From positions 14,615-78,614 of the forward strand of contig CAWADT010000025.1 in the NCBI GenBank assembly GCA_963780865.1: a stretch of 64,000 nt of DNA. Direction: 5' to 3'. The notes under the pieces were generated by a model. It saw only the letters and a program-made list of their open reading frames with translations, was not told the DNA's origin and made no database searches. Positions within the stretch are counted from its first letter, which is position 1. Each line of letters begins with the position of its first letter. The position numbers and the translations under genes are program-made. Below are positions 7,541 to 18,263 of this stretch, in pieces. The stretch is from FEN-1073 sp963780865 (GTDB taxonomy: Bacteria > Chloroflexota > Anaerolineae > Anaerolineales > RBG-16-64-43).

Positions 7541-8221
7541 ATGACCTACGTGGAAATCATGCGTCGCTTGAAAGCCGGTGCCAACCCCGCCGGTCTGGAA
7601 GGGATGGCCAAGTTTGGAATCCGAACGGAACATGCGTTGGGGCTGTCGATGCCGTTCCTGCGCCAGACCGCCAAATTCGCGGGCGTGGATCACGCGCTGG
7701 CGCTGCGACTCTGGCAAAGCGGGATCCATGAAGCGCGCATCCTCGCCGCGCTCGTTGACGATCCGGCGCAAGTGACGTCGGCGCAGATGGAAGATTGGGT
7801 GAAGGATTTCGATTCGTGGGATGTGTGCGACCAGGTGTGCGGGAATCTCTTCGACCGGACCCGCCACGGCCGGCGCAAGGCGGCGGCATGGACGAAAAGG
7901 AAACCGGAGTTTGTCCGGCGGGCGGGATTTGCCCTCATAGCCGCGCTAGCCTGGCATGACCGACAGGCCGACGATGAACTGTTCCTCGGATATCTGCCGC
8001 TGATCGAAAAATACGCCTTCGACGAACGCAACTTCGTCAAGAAAGCGGTCAATTGGGCGTTGCGCAACATCGGCAAACGCAACCGCTCGCTTAACCGTGC
8101 GGCCGTTGCCTGCGCCCGGCGCATCGCCCGCCAGGATTCGCGCGCGGCGCGCTGGGTGGCCGCGGACGCGATCCGGGAATTGACGAATCCGAAAACGATA
8201 GCGAGAATACAAAAGCCATAA
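7541..8221 (+). CDS. DNA alkylation repair protein, AlkD family
   Basis: A 226-residue all-helical (HEAT-like) DNA glycosylase of the AlkD/AlkC superfamily, which excises bulky or positively charged N3/N7-alkylated bases. The W93-D94-x2-D97 cluster (SWDVCDQVC), RRAGF at 126-130 and the NWALRNIGKRN segment match active-site regions of this family. TATAAT at 7515-7520 is a good -10, and GGAGGG lies about eight bases before the ATG. It stands alone, divergent from ssb. Confidence 0.88.
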   Translation: MTYVEIMRRLKAGANPAGLEGMAKFGIRTEHALGLSMPFLRQTAKFAGVDHALALRLWQSGIHEARILAALVDDPAQVTSAQMEDWVKDFDSWDVCDQVCGNLFDRTRHGRRKAAAWTKRKPEFVRRAGFALIAALAWHDRQADDELFLGYLPLIEKYAFDERNFVKKAVNWALRNIGKRNRSLNRAAVACARRIARQDSRAARWVAADAIRELTNPKTIARIQKP

Positions 8222-8366
8222 AGGCTGTCAGGACAATTGAGGATTAGCTGTCATAGTGGGAAAGGTTGGTATTAAAGGGGATGATCGGTGGGCGGAGTCC
8301 GATTTCAAAAAAAGAATAGAATGGTTCATCCAAATACTGAATGATTTATTTATGTGGAGGACAACA

Positions 8367-9833
8367 TTGAAAATTGATCGCACTTTTCCTCATCTCTATG
8401 GTGTTTTATTCATATTACTTTCTGGCCTTTTTATCGCTCTTTGCTCGTCTTGCCAGAAAGCAAATAATCTTTGGCAGGCGAAGGAAAATGCCAGCAATGC
8501 AACCACTTCACCTTTTTCATCTAGATTAACCAGGGCACCAATATTTACTCCATCATGGACTAGGTTAATAACCAGTCAGGCGACCAATACCCCAATTCCG
8601 ATCCCTTCCCATGTGGAATTACCGGAATGGATTAAAGATCCTGCATTCCATGATGTTCTCCTGACGGTGTTTCCAATTAAGGAATGGGAATACAGATTAT
8701 CACTTCTTAATATTACAACTTTGGAACGATTTGATTTTCCTATGGAAGAACCTTTAGGGTTCTTTTGGATAGATTATTTCCATATTGGTTATATTACAAA
8801 AAACGATCATCGGTTATTGATTGTAGATTTGACAAATGGAAATATCGATCAAAAACCATTGTATGAGAATGCACTCCAATATTTAACCTTCCATGGAAGT
8901 GAAAATCGAATTGATCCCCTTGGAATGGAATTGGTCGGCAGTCCGTTGGCTGATCCGGATTATTTATTATTCCTCAATAATGATGGGAATCTGTCTCCTC
9001 ATAAACGATATTATTATATTCGGGATGAAAATAATTTTGGTCTGCCTTATGCTTACGTTGATCTGGAAGATGGGAAAAGAACGGAAATTTCCCTTCAATG
9101 GGGGGATGATAAGCCTCATAGTCAAAATGTTCTGGACATTGCATGGTCTCCGACGGAAGAAAAAATTGTCGCAATGATTTTAGGCAAATTACCCGATAAT
9201 AGTAATGGGAATTATAATGGAGATACTCTGGCCATTGTGGATATAAACAATGGGCATGTATTGCATTCTTATCTTCAAAGAGATATAGCTTCAGTTCATT
9301 GGTCCCCGGATGGAAAAAAATTATTATTGGAAGCGGGTTATGATTATCGAGGGGAACTTAGGTCCATTCTCAATCCACCGGCATACATTATCGATGTCAA
9401 TGGCGAAAAAACTGTATCCTTGGAAAAAATAAACAATATGTTTATTACTCATGCACATATGGAAGAAAGTTTGGGATTATTTCAATGGTCAACAAATGGA
9501 AAACAAATATTATTTGCGTATGATAGCCGGGATTACAAACAGGGTAATGAGTATAACCAGTCAAGTATTTGTGGCTATTCAATAATGAATGGCAACGTTC
9601 GTTGCCTAACAGACAATATCACGGAAATTCAGGGCTTCAATATAATGGATTTCATGCCATCATCAGATGGCCGACATTATTTAATTACATATGGACAAAA
9701 TCTCCCTTTCTACGCCTACTGGGGGGATTATTTGGGAGTAATGTCACCCGATGGATCTGATTTCCATAAAATATTGGAAGATGCCGTTGGCGCACTTTCC
9801 TTGAATGAGATGCTCTGGCGTCCAAAATCATAA
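8367..9833 (+). CDS. AT-rich lipoprotein with WD40-like (PD40) repeats
   Basis: A protein of about 488 residues. I favour TTG 8367, with GGAGG just upstream, because it gives a clean lipoprotein signal ending at LCSSC; longer in-frame starts at 8256 and 8352 exist. A Ser/Thr/Pro linker leads to beta-propeller-like repeats (AWSPTEEKIVAM, HWSPDGKKLLLE, QWSTNGKQILFAY, MPSSDGRHYLITY). It probably sits on the outside of the membrane; substrate unknown. Base composition and codon use are clearly more AT-rich than all neighbours, suggesting recent transfer. Other propeller lipoproteins in the window are GC-rich. Confidence 0.75.
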   Translation: MKIDRTFPHLYGVLFILLSGLFIALCSSCQKANNLWQAKENASNATTSPFSSRLTRAPIFTPSWTRLITSQATNTPIPIPSHVELPEWIKDPAFHDVLLTVFPIKEWEYRLSLLNITTLERFDFPMEEPLGFFWIDYFHIGYITKNDHRLLIVDLTNGNIDQKPLYENALQYLTFHGSENRIDPLGMELVGSPLADPDYLLFLNNDGNLSPHKRYYYIRDENNFGLPYAYVDLEDGKRTEISLQWGDDKPHSQNVLDIAWSPTEEKIVAMILGKLPDNSNGNYNGDTLAIVDINNGHVLHSYLQRDIASVHWSPDGKKLLLEAGYDYRGELRSILNPPAYIIDVNGEKTVSLEKINNMFITHAHMEESLGLFQWSTNGKQILFAYDSRDYKQGNEYNQSSICGYSIMNGNVRCLTDNITEIQGFNIMDFMPSSDGRHYLITYGQNLPFYAYWGDYLGVMSPDGSDFHKILEDAVGALSLNEMLWRPKS

Positions 9834-9978
9834 TCAATATTGAGTTTATTTCGTTACTTTTGACAAATCATGAAATAGACGAATCTAAAAAGGATCGCGT
9901 GGAGTAAATCGTAAGGGGGTCTGCGATTTGCCCCCATGGGCAAATCTTGATAAGCAATTATATGGATCGATTTTTATC

Positions 9979-10090
9979 CCCCTCACCCTCACCCTAACCC
10001 TCTCCCTGTAGGGGGGAGGGAAAAATTGTGAACCAATAGAAGTTAGTTCTCACTTTCCTCGTAAGGGAGAGGGGCTAGGGGAGAGGGGCA
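9979..10090. repeat. CCCTCACCC/GGGAGAGG repeat pair at the 3' side of DUF559
   Basis: One copy (CCCTCACCCTAACCCTCTCC, about 9979-10020) faces an inverted copy (GGGAGAGGGGCTAGGGGAGA, about 10065-10088). The inverted copy lies inside the DUF559 coding end and supplies its Pro/Leu-rich tail. Each copy has an internal small palindrome. Confidence 0.75.
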
Positions 10091-10471
10091 TTCCCCCGCC
10101 GCCGATAATTCGGTGATTTTATTCCGGATAATGCCCAACACTGTCGCCAAATCATCTACCACTTGATCATTTAAAAACCTGATCACTGTATATCCACCCG
10201 CCTGCAGCCAGGATGTTCGTTCCAGATCATGCGCGGCCCGGTCCGGCTCGGCGTGCGAATCCCCGTCGATCTCGATAATTAATTTTGCCTGCGGACAATA
10301 AAAATCTGCAATGAATCTATCGATAGGGTGTTGCCGCCGGATCTTCGGACCCAGTTGATGGTTGCGAACGTGACGCCAGACCTTCGACTCGGCGGGAGTG
10401 AGAGGATGGCGCATATCCCGCGAGCGCTGAAGAATGGGTGGGTAGATTCGATGGAATTTGTCACGAGCCAT
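10043..10471 (-). CDS. DUF559 endonuclease-like protein
   Basis: A 142-residue protein of the DUF559 family (restriction-endonuclease fold, related to Vsr). LTPAESKVWRHVRNHQLGPKIRRQ is followed in frame by HPIDRFIADFYC and KLIIEIDGDSH, giving the expected D...E-x-D catalytic set, and then VIRFLNDQV. The last residues (CPSPLAPLPYEE) come from the repeat at 10057-10090. Arrays of the same repeat family lie on both sides. DUF559 proteins are widespread and their targets are largely unknown. Confidence 0.82.
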   Translation of the reverse strand: MARDKFHRIYPPILQRSRDMRHPLTPAESKVWRHVRNHQLGPKIRRQHPIDRFIADFYCPQAKLIIEIDGDSHAEPDRAAHDLERTSWLQAGGYTVIRFLNDQVVDDLATVLGIIRNKITELSAAGECPSPLAPLPYEESEN

Positions 10472-10529
10472 ATGGTTTCACCCCCTAATAGAAATCATTT
10501 TCTTGCGCGTAAAATTAACCGGTAGTTTT

Positions 10530-10735
10530 TTATCCCCTCACCCCAACCCTCTCCCCTAAAGGGGAGAGTTCGAAAGGTTCTTCCCCTCACCTCAACCCTC
10601 TCCCCAAAGGGGAGAGTTCGAGATGTTCTTCCCCTCACCCTACCCCTCCCCTACGGGGAGAGGGCAATACCTTGGACCGATACAAATTGGTTTACCCCTC
10701 TCCCTGTAAGGGAGAGGGGTTGGGGGAGAGGGTCA
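10530..10735. repeat. Three tandem plus one inverted copy of the DUF559-flanking repeat
   Basis: Three direct units of about 50 bases (near 10530, 10580 and 10630), each reading roughly CCCCTCACC..AACCCTCTCC then GGGGAGAG, the first two ending TTCGA. A fourth, inverted copy (about 10695-10735) reaches the end of thrS. The units differ at several positions. There are no constant spacers, so this is not CRISPR. Confidence 0.8.
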
Positions 10736-12526
10736 TTCCCTGTTTTCCACCGCCTTTTTCGCCATCGCAATGAATTGTTCCACCGGTATTGCGCCCTTGT
10801 CCTCGCCGCTGCGCAACCGAACCGCCACCGCGCCGGCGGCCGCTTCCTTGTCGCCCATCACCAGCATGTACGGGATCTTTTGCATCTGCGCGTCGCGGAT
10901 CTTGGCGTTCATGCGCTCGGTGCGCACATCGACGCTCGCTCGAAGGCCCGCCTGGCGCAGTTGATCGGTAACCTTCTGCGCGTATTCGTTGTGGCGGTCG
11001 GCGATCGGGATGACCATCGCCTGGACCGGCGAGAGCCAGACCGGAAAAGCGCCGGCGTAATGTTCGATCATCACCCCGAAGAAGCGTTCCATCGAGCCGA
11101 GCAGCGCCCGGTGGATCATGTAGGGCTGCTCCTCCTGGCCGCTTTCGTTGACGTAGTGGAGGTGGAAGCGCGCCGCCTCGTTGAAATCGAACTGGATCGT
11201 ACTGCATTGCCATTCGCGGCCGATGGCGTCCGCGATCTTCAGGTCGATCTTCGGCCCGTAGAAGGCGCCGCCGCCCTCGTCCAGCGCGTACTCCAGCCCC
11301 GAGCGGTCGAGCGACTGCCGCAGCGCTTCGGTGGCCGCTTCCCACTGGGCCGGCTCGCCCACCGATTTCTCCTTGGGCCGCGTGGCCAGGTAGGCGTGGA
11401 ACTCCGTGAAGCCGAAGGAGCGCAGAATGTGCAGGCAGAAGGAGAGGGTGCGGTCGATCTCCGCGGGCATCTGATCCGGCCGGCAGAAGATGTGCGCGTC
11501 GTCCTGGGTGAACCCGCGCACGCGCATCAACCCGTGCAGCACGCCCGGTTTTTCGTAGCGGTAGACGCTGCCCCATTCGGCGTAGCGCAGAGGGAGCTCG
11601 CGGTACGAGCGCAATCCGGAATTGTAGATCATGATGTGGAACGGGCAGTTCATTGGCTTGACGTAGTACGTTTCGTTGTCCATTTCCATCCCGGCGTACA
11701 TGCTCTCGCGATAGAAATCCAGGTGCCCGCTGGTTTCCCAAAGATGGCCGCGCCCGACGTGGGGGCTATCCACCAGATCGTAGCCGCTCGCGAGATGTTC
11801 CCGTTTGCAAAAGTCCTCCATCAGATAGCGGACAAGCGCGCCTTTCGGATGCCAAAGCACCAGCCCGGGTCCGACCTCCGGGTTGAGGGAGAAGAGATCG
11901 AGCTCTTTGCCGAGTTTGCGGTGATCGCGCTTCTTGGCCTCCTCCAGCCTCCAAAGATATTCCTCCAGGTCTTTGGCTGAATTCCAAGCGGTGCCATAAA
12001 TGCGCTGCAGCATCGGACGCTTTTCGTCGCCGCGCCAATACGCGCCCGAGACGTTAAGCAATTTCACTGCGTCGGGATTGATCTGCCCGGTGCGCTCCAC
12101 GTGCGGCCCGCGGCATAGATCGGTGAAGGTGTCGCTGGTGTAGATGGAAATCACCGGCGGCGCGGTCAGCGGGTTTCCGTCTTCATCGGCGGCGCCGTGC
12201 TCGAGACCTTCGATCAGCTCGAGCTTATACGGCTGGTCGGCGAACAACCGCTTGGCTTCCGCGGCGGAAAGCTCGCGGCGCACGAAGAGGTGGTCGCCGC
12301 GGATGATCTCGCGCATCCGGCTCTCGATCTTGGCCAGGTCCTCGGGGGTGAGCGGGCGCGGCAGATCGAAATCGTAATAGAACCCGTCCTCGATCGGCGG
12401 ACCGATGGTGATCTTGGCCTGGCCGGGGAACATCTCCATCACCGCCTGCGCCATCACATGCGATGCGGAATGGCGCAGCCGGTAGAGCGGCGTTTCTTCG
12501 TATTTTTCTATTTTTCGAATTGGCAT
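10733..12526 (-). CDS. thrS: Threonyl-tRNA synthetase lacking the TGS domain
   Basis: A 597-residue class II synthetase that charges tRNA-Thr and edits mischarged serine. It begins directly with the editing domain (HSASHVMAQA, then DLCRGPHVE); the N-terminal TGS domain of the E. coli enzyme is absent. The catalytic domain shows VKPMNCPFHI, GLMRVRGFTQDDAHIFC and MIHRALLGSMERF, with the zinc-binding Cys and His residues in place. The C-terminus is the anticodon-binding domain (VIPIADRHNEYAQKV). ATG 12526 has GGAGG upstream. A T-box leader with terminator precedes it. Its 3' end touches an inverted repeat copy. Confidence 0.97.
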   Translation of the reverse strand: MPIRKIEKYEETPLYRLRHSASHVMAQAVMEMFPGQAKITIGPPIEDGFYYDFDLPRPLTPEDLAKIESRMREIIRGDHLFVRRELSAAEAKRLFADQPYKLELIEGLEHGAADEDGNPLTAPPVISIYTSDTFTDLCRGPHVERTGQINPDAVKLLNVSGAYWRGDEKRPMLQRIYGTAWNSAKDLEEYLWRLEEAKKRDHRKLGKELDLFSLNPEVGPGLVLWHPKGALVRYLMEDFCKREHLASGYDLVDSPHVGRGHLWETSGHLDFYRESMYAGMEMDNETYYVKPMNCPFHIMIYNSGLRSYRELPLRYAEWGSVYRYEKPGVLHGLMRVRGFTQDDAHIFCRPDQMPAEIDRTLSFCLHILRSFGFTEFHAYLATRPKEKSVGEPAQWEAATEALRQSLDRSGLEYALDEGGGAFYGPKIDLKIADAIGREWQCSTIQFDFNEAARFHLHYVNESGQEEQPYMIHRALLGSMERFFGVMIEHYAGAFPVWLSPVQAMVIPIADRHNEYAQKVTDQLRQAGLRASVDVRTERMNAKIRDAQMQKIPYMLVMGDKEAAAGAVAVRLRSGEDKGAIPVEQFIAMAKKAVENRE

Positions 12527-12633
12527 GATCGCCTCCAATGCCATCCCATCCGCCCTCTCCCTTCCCTCCCGCTCCTTCCCGTATCACGGAAAGGAAGGAG
12601 AGGGGATAAGGGGAGGGGAAGGAAGGGGTGGTT

Positions 12634-12940
12634 AAAAAAAATTCGCCCCAACGCTGGGGCGAAAATCGATCGCGGTTCCACCCAAATTCCCGCGCGGTGT
12701 TTGCGCGGCTCTGGCAGCCGCTAACGGGGCTGAGGCGTTCTCCATACTCGGCGAAACTCCGCCTTTCCGGTTCAAGCCGCCGGGGGGTTTTCGTTTGTCC
12801 GGCCGGAGAAAAAATTCCGTTCGGACGATCCTGCGGACTGCGGAGATTTCACCGTACCCTTGAGGGGCATTCTCCGCTCTCTAAAATCCGCCGGGATCCT
12901 ACTCGTCCCGGTGATCGCTTTGGTTATAAGATTGCTTGCG
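12634..12940 (-). promoter_or_regulatory. T-box leader of thrS
   Basis: Read on the minus strand, the leader shows GACGAGTAGG (12907-12898) and AGAGAGCGG (12882-12874) of stem I, the near-invariant T-box GGGTGGAACCGCG (about 12683-12671), and a terminator stem TTCGCCCCA/TGGGGCGAA (12663-12642) followed by eight T residues. Uncharged tRNA would stabilise the antiterminator and allow thrS expression. By context the tRNA should be tRNA-Thr. I could not assign the specifier codon with confidence. Confidence 0.9.
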
Positions 12941-13077
12941 GCGATCATTCTACCATGATGCGCGGGAAACATACAGAAGAGGATCAGTCCACACTCTCGG
13001 CGGCGCGCAGATTGCCGGCCAAGCGGCCGATCGCAGGCGTTTCCTCCGACCGTCGGAGCGAGGGGGAACGATTCGCG

Positions 13078-14541
<1,464 letters not shown>

Positions 14542-14601
14542 AGCGTAGATCCTTTCGAAAGATACCACAGAGATTATTTTACAGCCCGGCCGCCTGCGCA
14601 T

Positions 14602-14930
14602 TGGAATCCGCAGGAATCTTCTATCAGGATCAAATCATGCGGCAGGTGGTTTTCGCTTGTACCCCGCCTTGGCGGGGCGCTGACGAAACGGATTCCTTAT
14701 CGCCTACGGCGCGGAGGAGTGGGAATTCCAAGCGATAAGGTTTACTCAGGCATGAAAATTCGGATCGGCCGTTGCCGTAAATCATCCGCCGTGGGGTTTG
14801 AGGCGCATTCATTTATTCCCGGGGCAGCTTCGTCGACGCAAGGTAAATATGGAATATCGATTGTTGGCAAATCGTTTTTCCGTTAAATAAAAGGGAGCCG
14901 AGCTTGCATCAACTCCCGAGTCAAAGCAGG
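14602..14930. other. Intergenic region between gnd and tRNA-Val
   Basis: No coding potential that I trust. It holds a short stem CCCCGCC/GGCGGGG near 14663-14678 and an inverted pair CCTTATCGC/GCGATAAGG (about 14694-14740). These may act as terminators for flanking transcripts. Confidence 0.4.
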
Positions 14931-15004
14931 TGGGCGGTATAGGGCTCGAACCTACGACCTCACGGATGTCAACCGTGTGCTCTAACCAACTGAGCTAACC
15001 GCCC
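14931..15004 (-). tRNA. tRNA-Val (GAC)
   Basis: The minus strand folds into a full cloverleaf. The acceptor pairs GGGCGGT with ACCGCCC plus discriminator A. The D arm contains AGCTCAGTTGGTTAGAGC, the anticodon stem is CACGG/CCGTG around loop TTGACAT, and the T arm contains GGTTCGAGCC. The anticodon GAC reads valine codons. CCA is not encoded. Confidence 0.95.
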
Positions 15005-15104
15005 AAGCGACGGGGATTTTACCGGATTTTAGCGCTCCCCGCCAGTGGAATTCATCCCTTCGGTCTGCATAAAAACCGGCGGGTTTAACTTCACCCGTAT
15101 ATGC

Positions 15105-16004
15105 CTAGGGCGTAACCGTAATGCTCTTGATCAGTTCATTTAACATCACGATCGACGGATTGAAACTTTTCGGCAGAACGGCGTTCAAATCGGCTGTCTT
15201 TTGCGCGTAGTACGCCGTGGCGTCGCTGTTGATCGCGGTCCAATCGGCGCTGGAGGTATCGTCCCCGTTTTCCAGCAGGCCGGGATGCGAGATCGGCAGG
15301 ATGATCGACACCCAATATTTCCCGTCGGTGGTGAGCCCCTGGAAGGAGAAGAACATTTCGTGATTGGTGATGGGATACGTCATTTGGGCGTATTCGGTAA
15401 CGTACCGGATGCCGCGCCCGTTTTGGAAGTTTATCACCGCGTATTGGGCGAAGAACAGCTGGCGCGCGTATTGGATCGGCAGGAGTGGGAGATCACTGCT
15501 GCCGGGAGCCTCGCCCGCGATCAGCGCTTGCAGGGAGGCAACATAAGTGCTGATGCCCGGCAACACCAGGGTAAACTTGTCAACGGGAAAAACGGAGATG
15601 ACCGGTTTCATAAACCGATCGGCAAGGATGTATCCCGCCAGGGAAACCTTTGTGTATTGCGGGTTGGTGCCAATTCCCGTCGGGCTGATGAACGGGGGGA
15701 TGGTTTCGCACAGGACGCTCGAGGCCAGGCTGGGATCCAGATAAAAAGAAATCTCATTGCAGGTGGTATTGGTCGTCGGCGCGGTTGTATTGGTCGCGGC
15801 TTCGGGGGCGATCGCAGTCGGGGTCTTGGTCGGCGGCTGACCACTTTCCTGCGTGTCCGTCGCGGTCTTGATCGGTTTATGATTTCCGGCCTTTGTATCC
15901 GTCACTCCCGGTTGGTAGGTTACACCCTGGGGCGCCGGGGTCGTAAGATTGCATCCCAGGATGATGATCGCCAAAAGGACAAAGCACAATACATAACGTT
16001 TCAT
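15105..16004 (-). CDS. Secreted lipoprotein, unknown function
   Basis: A 299-residue protein. A strong AAGGAGGAG precedes ATG 16004. The signal ends at ILGC, a lipobox. A Thr/Pro-rich linker (about residues 25-75) leads to a globular domain of about 210 residues with two cysteines (NTTCNEISFYLDPSLA and SSVLCETIPPF). I recognise no family. An in-frame ATG further upstream lacks a ribosome site. Similar linkered lipoproteins occur elsewhere in the window. Confidence 0.75.
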   Translation of the reverse strand: MKRYVLCFVLLAIIILGCNLTTPAPQGVTYQPGVTDTKAGNHKPIKTATDTQESGQPPTKTPTAIAPEAATNTTAPTTNTTCNEISFYLDPSLASSVLCETIPPFISPTGIGTNPQYTKVSLAGYILADRFMKPVISVFPVDKFTLVLPGISTYVASLQALIAGEAPGSSDLPLLPIQYARQLFFAQYAVINFQNGRGIRYVTEYAQMTYPITNHEMFFSFQGLTTDGKYWVSIILPISHPGLLENGDDTSSADWTAINSDATAYYAQKTADLNAVLPKSFNPSIVMLNELIKSITVTP

Positions 16005-16094
16005 GGCTCCTCCTTGAACGGAGTCATTATACATGGATTTGAAAACGCAATCCGACGCGAGACAACCCTCGGCCGATGATATACTCGTCGGAGA

Positions 16095-18263
16095 ATGAGG
16101 CCGGGTTTGAAAACGCGGATTGGATTATTGTTGATCCTCCCCTTCCTCTGGCTCGCTCCGCTGCTTGGTGGAATCGGGCAAATTCATAACGCTCCCGGCG
16201 CGGAGTTCTCGGATCTCACGCTCGCTCACGGACCGAGCGCCGAATTCCTGCGTCAATCCCTTGCACAATACGGCCAGCTCCCGATGTGGAATCCGCACAC
16301 GCTGGGCGGCGCGCCCTTCGCGGCCGACCCGCTGTCCGGGATCTACTATCCGCTGTTGTGGCTTGCGCTCGTGATTTCCCCGCCCCTGGCTTTCAACATC
16401 CTCTTCCTGCTGCATCTGGCTTTCGCCGGGGCGGGAGCGTTTCTGTTGGCGCGCGAGGAAGGCGCTTCGAATGCCGGCGCGCTGCTGGCGGGGGTCGCCT
16501 TCGGCGGATTGCCGAAGTTGGTCGCGCATGTCGCCGCCGGGCATCTGACGCTGGTGTTGGCGGCGGCCTGGACTCCGTGGCTTCTGCTCGCGGCGCGCCG
16601 CGCGGCGCGCGGCGGAGGTTACCGCGCGTGGTCGCTGGCCGGTGTCCTGGCCGGCGTCATTTTCCTGGCCGATCCGCGCTGGATAATCCCATCTGGATTA
16701 TCCGCCGTCGGTTTTGCTTTTTTCTCCGCCAGAGGCAAACTTGCGCCGGCGAACGTGCGCGTTCGAATCCTTGACTGGCTAAAATATTTGTTGGTTTTCG
16801 GCGCGTTCGCCGCGGCGGTCTCCGCCGTGCTTGCGCTGCCCATGGCCCAATTCGTCTCGCTCTCCACCCGCGCGCAACTTTCGGGCGCGGAAGCCGCCAC
16901 GCAATCGCTGCCTTTCCTTTCGCTGCTGGGTCTGATGTTCGGAGGATTGGGATCTTCGCTGGAATGGGTTGTGTATCCGGGAGCTGTCGTTCTCGCGCTG
17001 GCGGTGTTCGCTGGTTTCCATCATATCATCCGCCCGCCGACTTCCGAGGAAAATTTGGAGAATAATGAAAGCGGGAGTTTCGGTTTTTGGATCCTGCTCC
17101 TCGTTATCGCAATTTTCCTTTCCCTCGGGTCCAATCTTCCGGGGTTTGCGGGTTTGATCGGCGCGCTTCCCGGCGCCGGCCTGCTGCGCGTCCCGCCGCG
17201 GTGGATGTTCCTGGCCGGCTTGGCTCTGGCGATGCTCGCCGCGCGCGGACTGACCGCGCTCGAGAGGAGAACGGACCGGAGAGGAATAATCAAAAAGATC
17301 GGTTTTGCATTGGCGGCAGGCGGTGCGGTTCTCGCCGTTACCTCCGCCGCGATGAAATTGCCTCCGGCCATCTGGCAGGATGGGTTGATCTGGTGCGCGG
17401 TTGGCGGCATTCTCTTTATTGGGTTCTTCTCGAGTTGCTGGATGCCGCGCGCGGGCGCCGCCCTGATCTGCCTGGCGGTGATCGATCTTGCGGTGGCGGA
17501 TTTCCGTTTGATCGATCCGCATCCGGCCGTGGCCGAACCGGCCGGGCTCGGTGCGGCCCTGTCATTTCTGGAATTGAACGGCGCGGGATACCGCGTCTAT
17601 TCCCCCTCCTATAGCCTCCCGGCTTTGGATGCCGTCACCGCCGGTCTGCGTTCGCTCGACGGCGTCGACCCTTTAATCCTCCATTCCACCGAGCAAACTG
17701 TTTCCGCGGCGGCGGGAGTTCCGGCGGACGGGTACTCCGTGACGCTGCCGGCCTTCGCTTCCGGCCAACCGGCGGTCGACAATCAAAACGCCATTCCCGA
17801 CCCGCGGCGACTGGGGCTGCTCAACGTCCGCTATGTCGTTTCAGCGTTTGCGATTCCCGGGGCGGCGCTGGACCTGCGCGAAAAAGTGGGCGGCCTTTTC
17901 CTCTACGAGAACCCGCTGGCCCTGCCGCGCGCCTGGGTGGCGGAAACGCTTGCCGGTTGGGACCAGCCGATCGAAAACCGGGAAGCGCGGGTGGAATCCG
18001 AAAGCCCGAACCGCGTGACCCTCACCGCCGAGGGGCCGGGTTGGCTGATCCTATCCGAGGCGGCCTATCCCGCCTGGCGCGCGACGCTGGACGGTAAGCG
18101 CGCGGAATTGCAGACAGCCGGCGGGTGGTGGCGCGCGGTGGAGATCGGGCCGGGCGTGCACCGGGTGCAGATGAGCTATGATCCAACGCTATCCTGGATC
18201 GGCGCGGGCGTCACGCTCTTCGCGCTGCTTGCGCTAATGGGAGTGCGGCGATGGGCAAAGTGA
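16095..18263 (+). CDS. YfhO-like multi-spanning membrane protein
   Basis: A 722-residue protein with about a dozen hydrophobic segments. The N-terminal loop PMWNPHTLGGAPFAADPLSGIYYP is typical of the YfhO/GT-C-like family, whose members are linked to glycosylation of cell-wall polymers. The C-terminal extracytoplasmic part ends with SEAAYPAWRATLDGKRAELQ, a common feature of these proteins. TATACT at 16080-16085 lies nine bases before the ATG, so the mRNA is nearly leaderless. The stop overlaps the start of the next membrane protein gene, so they form a pair. Confidence 0.75.
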   Translation: MRPGLKTRIGLLLILPFLWLAPLLGGIGQIHNAPGAEFSDLTLAHGPSAEFLRQSLAQYGQLPMWNPHTLGGAPFAADPLSGIYYPLLWLALVISPPLAFNILFLLHLAFAGAGAFLLAREEGASNAGALLAGVAFGGLPKLVAHVAAGHLTLVLAAAWTPWLLLAARRAARGGGYRAWSLAGVLAGVIFLADPRWIIPSGLSAVGFAFFSARGKLAPANVRVRILDWLKYLLVFGAFAAAVSAVLALPMAQFVSLSTRAQLSGAEAATQSLPFLSLLGLMFGGLGSSLEWVVYPGAVVLALAVFAGFHHIIRPPTSEENLENNESGSFGFWILLLVIAIFLSLGSNLPGFAGLIGALPGAGLLRVPPRWMFLAGLALAMLAARGLTALERRTDRRGIIKKIGFALAAGGAVLAVTSAAMKLPPAIWQDGLIWCAVGGILFIGFFSSCWMPRAGAALICLAVIDLAVADFRLIDPHPAVAEPAGLGAALSFLELNGAGYRVYSPSYSLPALDAVTAGLRSLDGVDPLILHSTEQTVSAAAGVPADGYSVTLPAFASGQPAVDNQNAIPDPRRLGLLNVRYVVSAFAIPGAALDLREKVGGLFLYENPLALPRAWVAETLAGWDQPIENREARVESESPNRVTLTAEGPGWLILSEAAYPAWRATLDGKRAELQTAGGWWRAVEIGPGVHRVQMSYDPTLSWIGAGVTLFALLALMGVRRWAK

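Noticed and set aside
10530..10735. CRISPR-like look of tandem repeats
   Set aside because: Units are directly adjacent, vary in sequence and have no unique spacers; no cas genes are present.
10775..11980. Plus-strand open frame of 401 codons
   Set aside because: Antisense to thrS, His/Arg/Val-rich without motifs.
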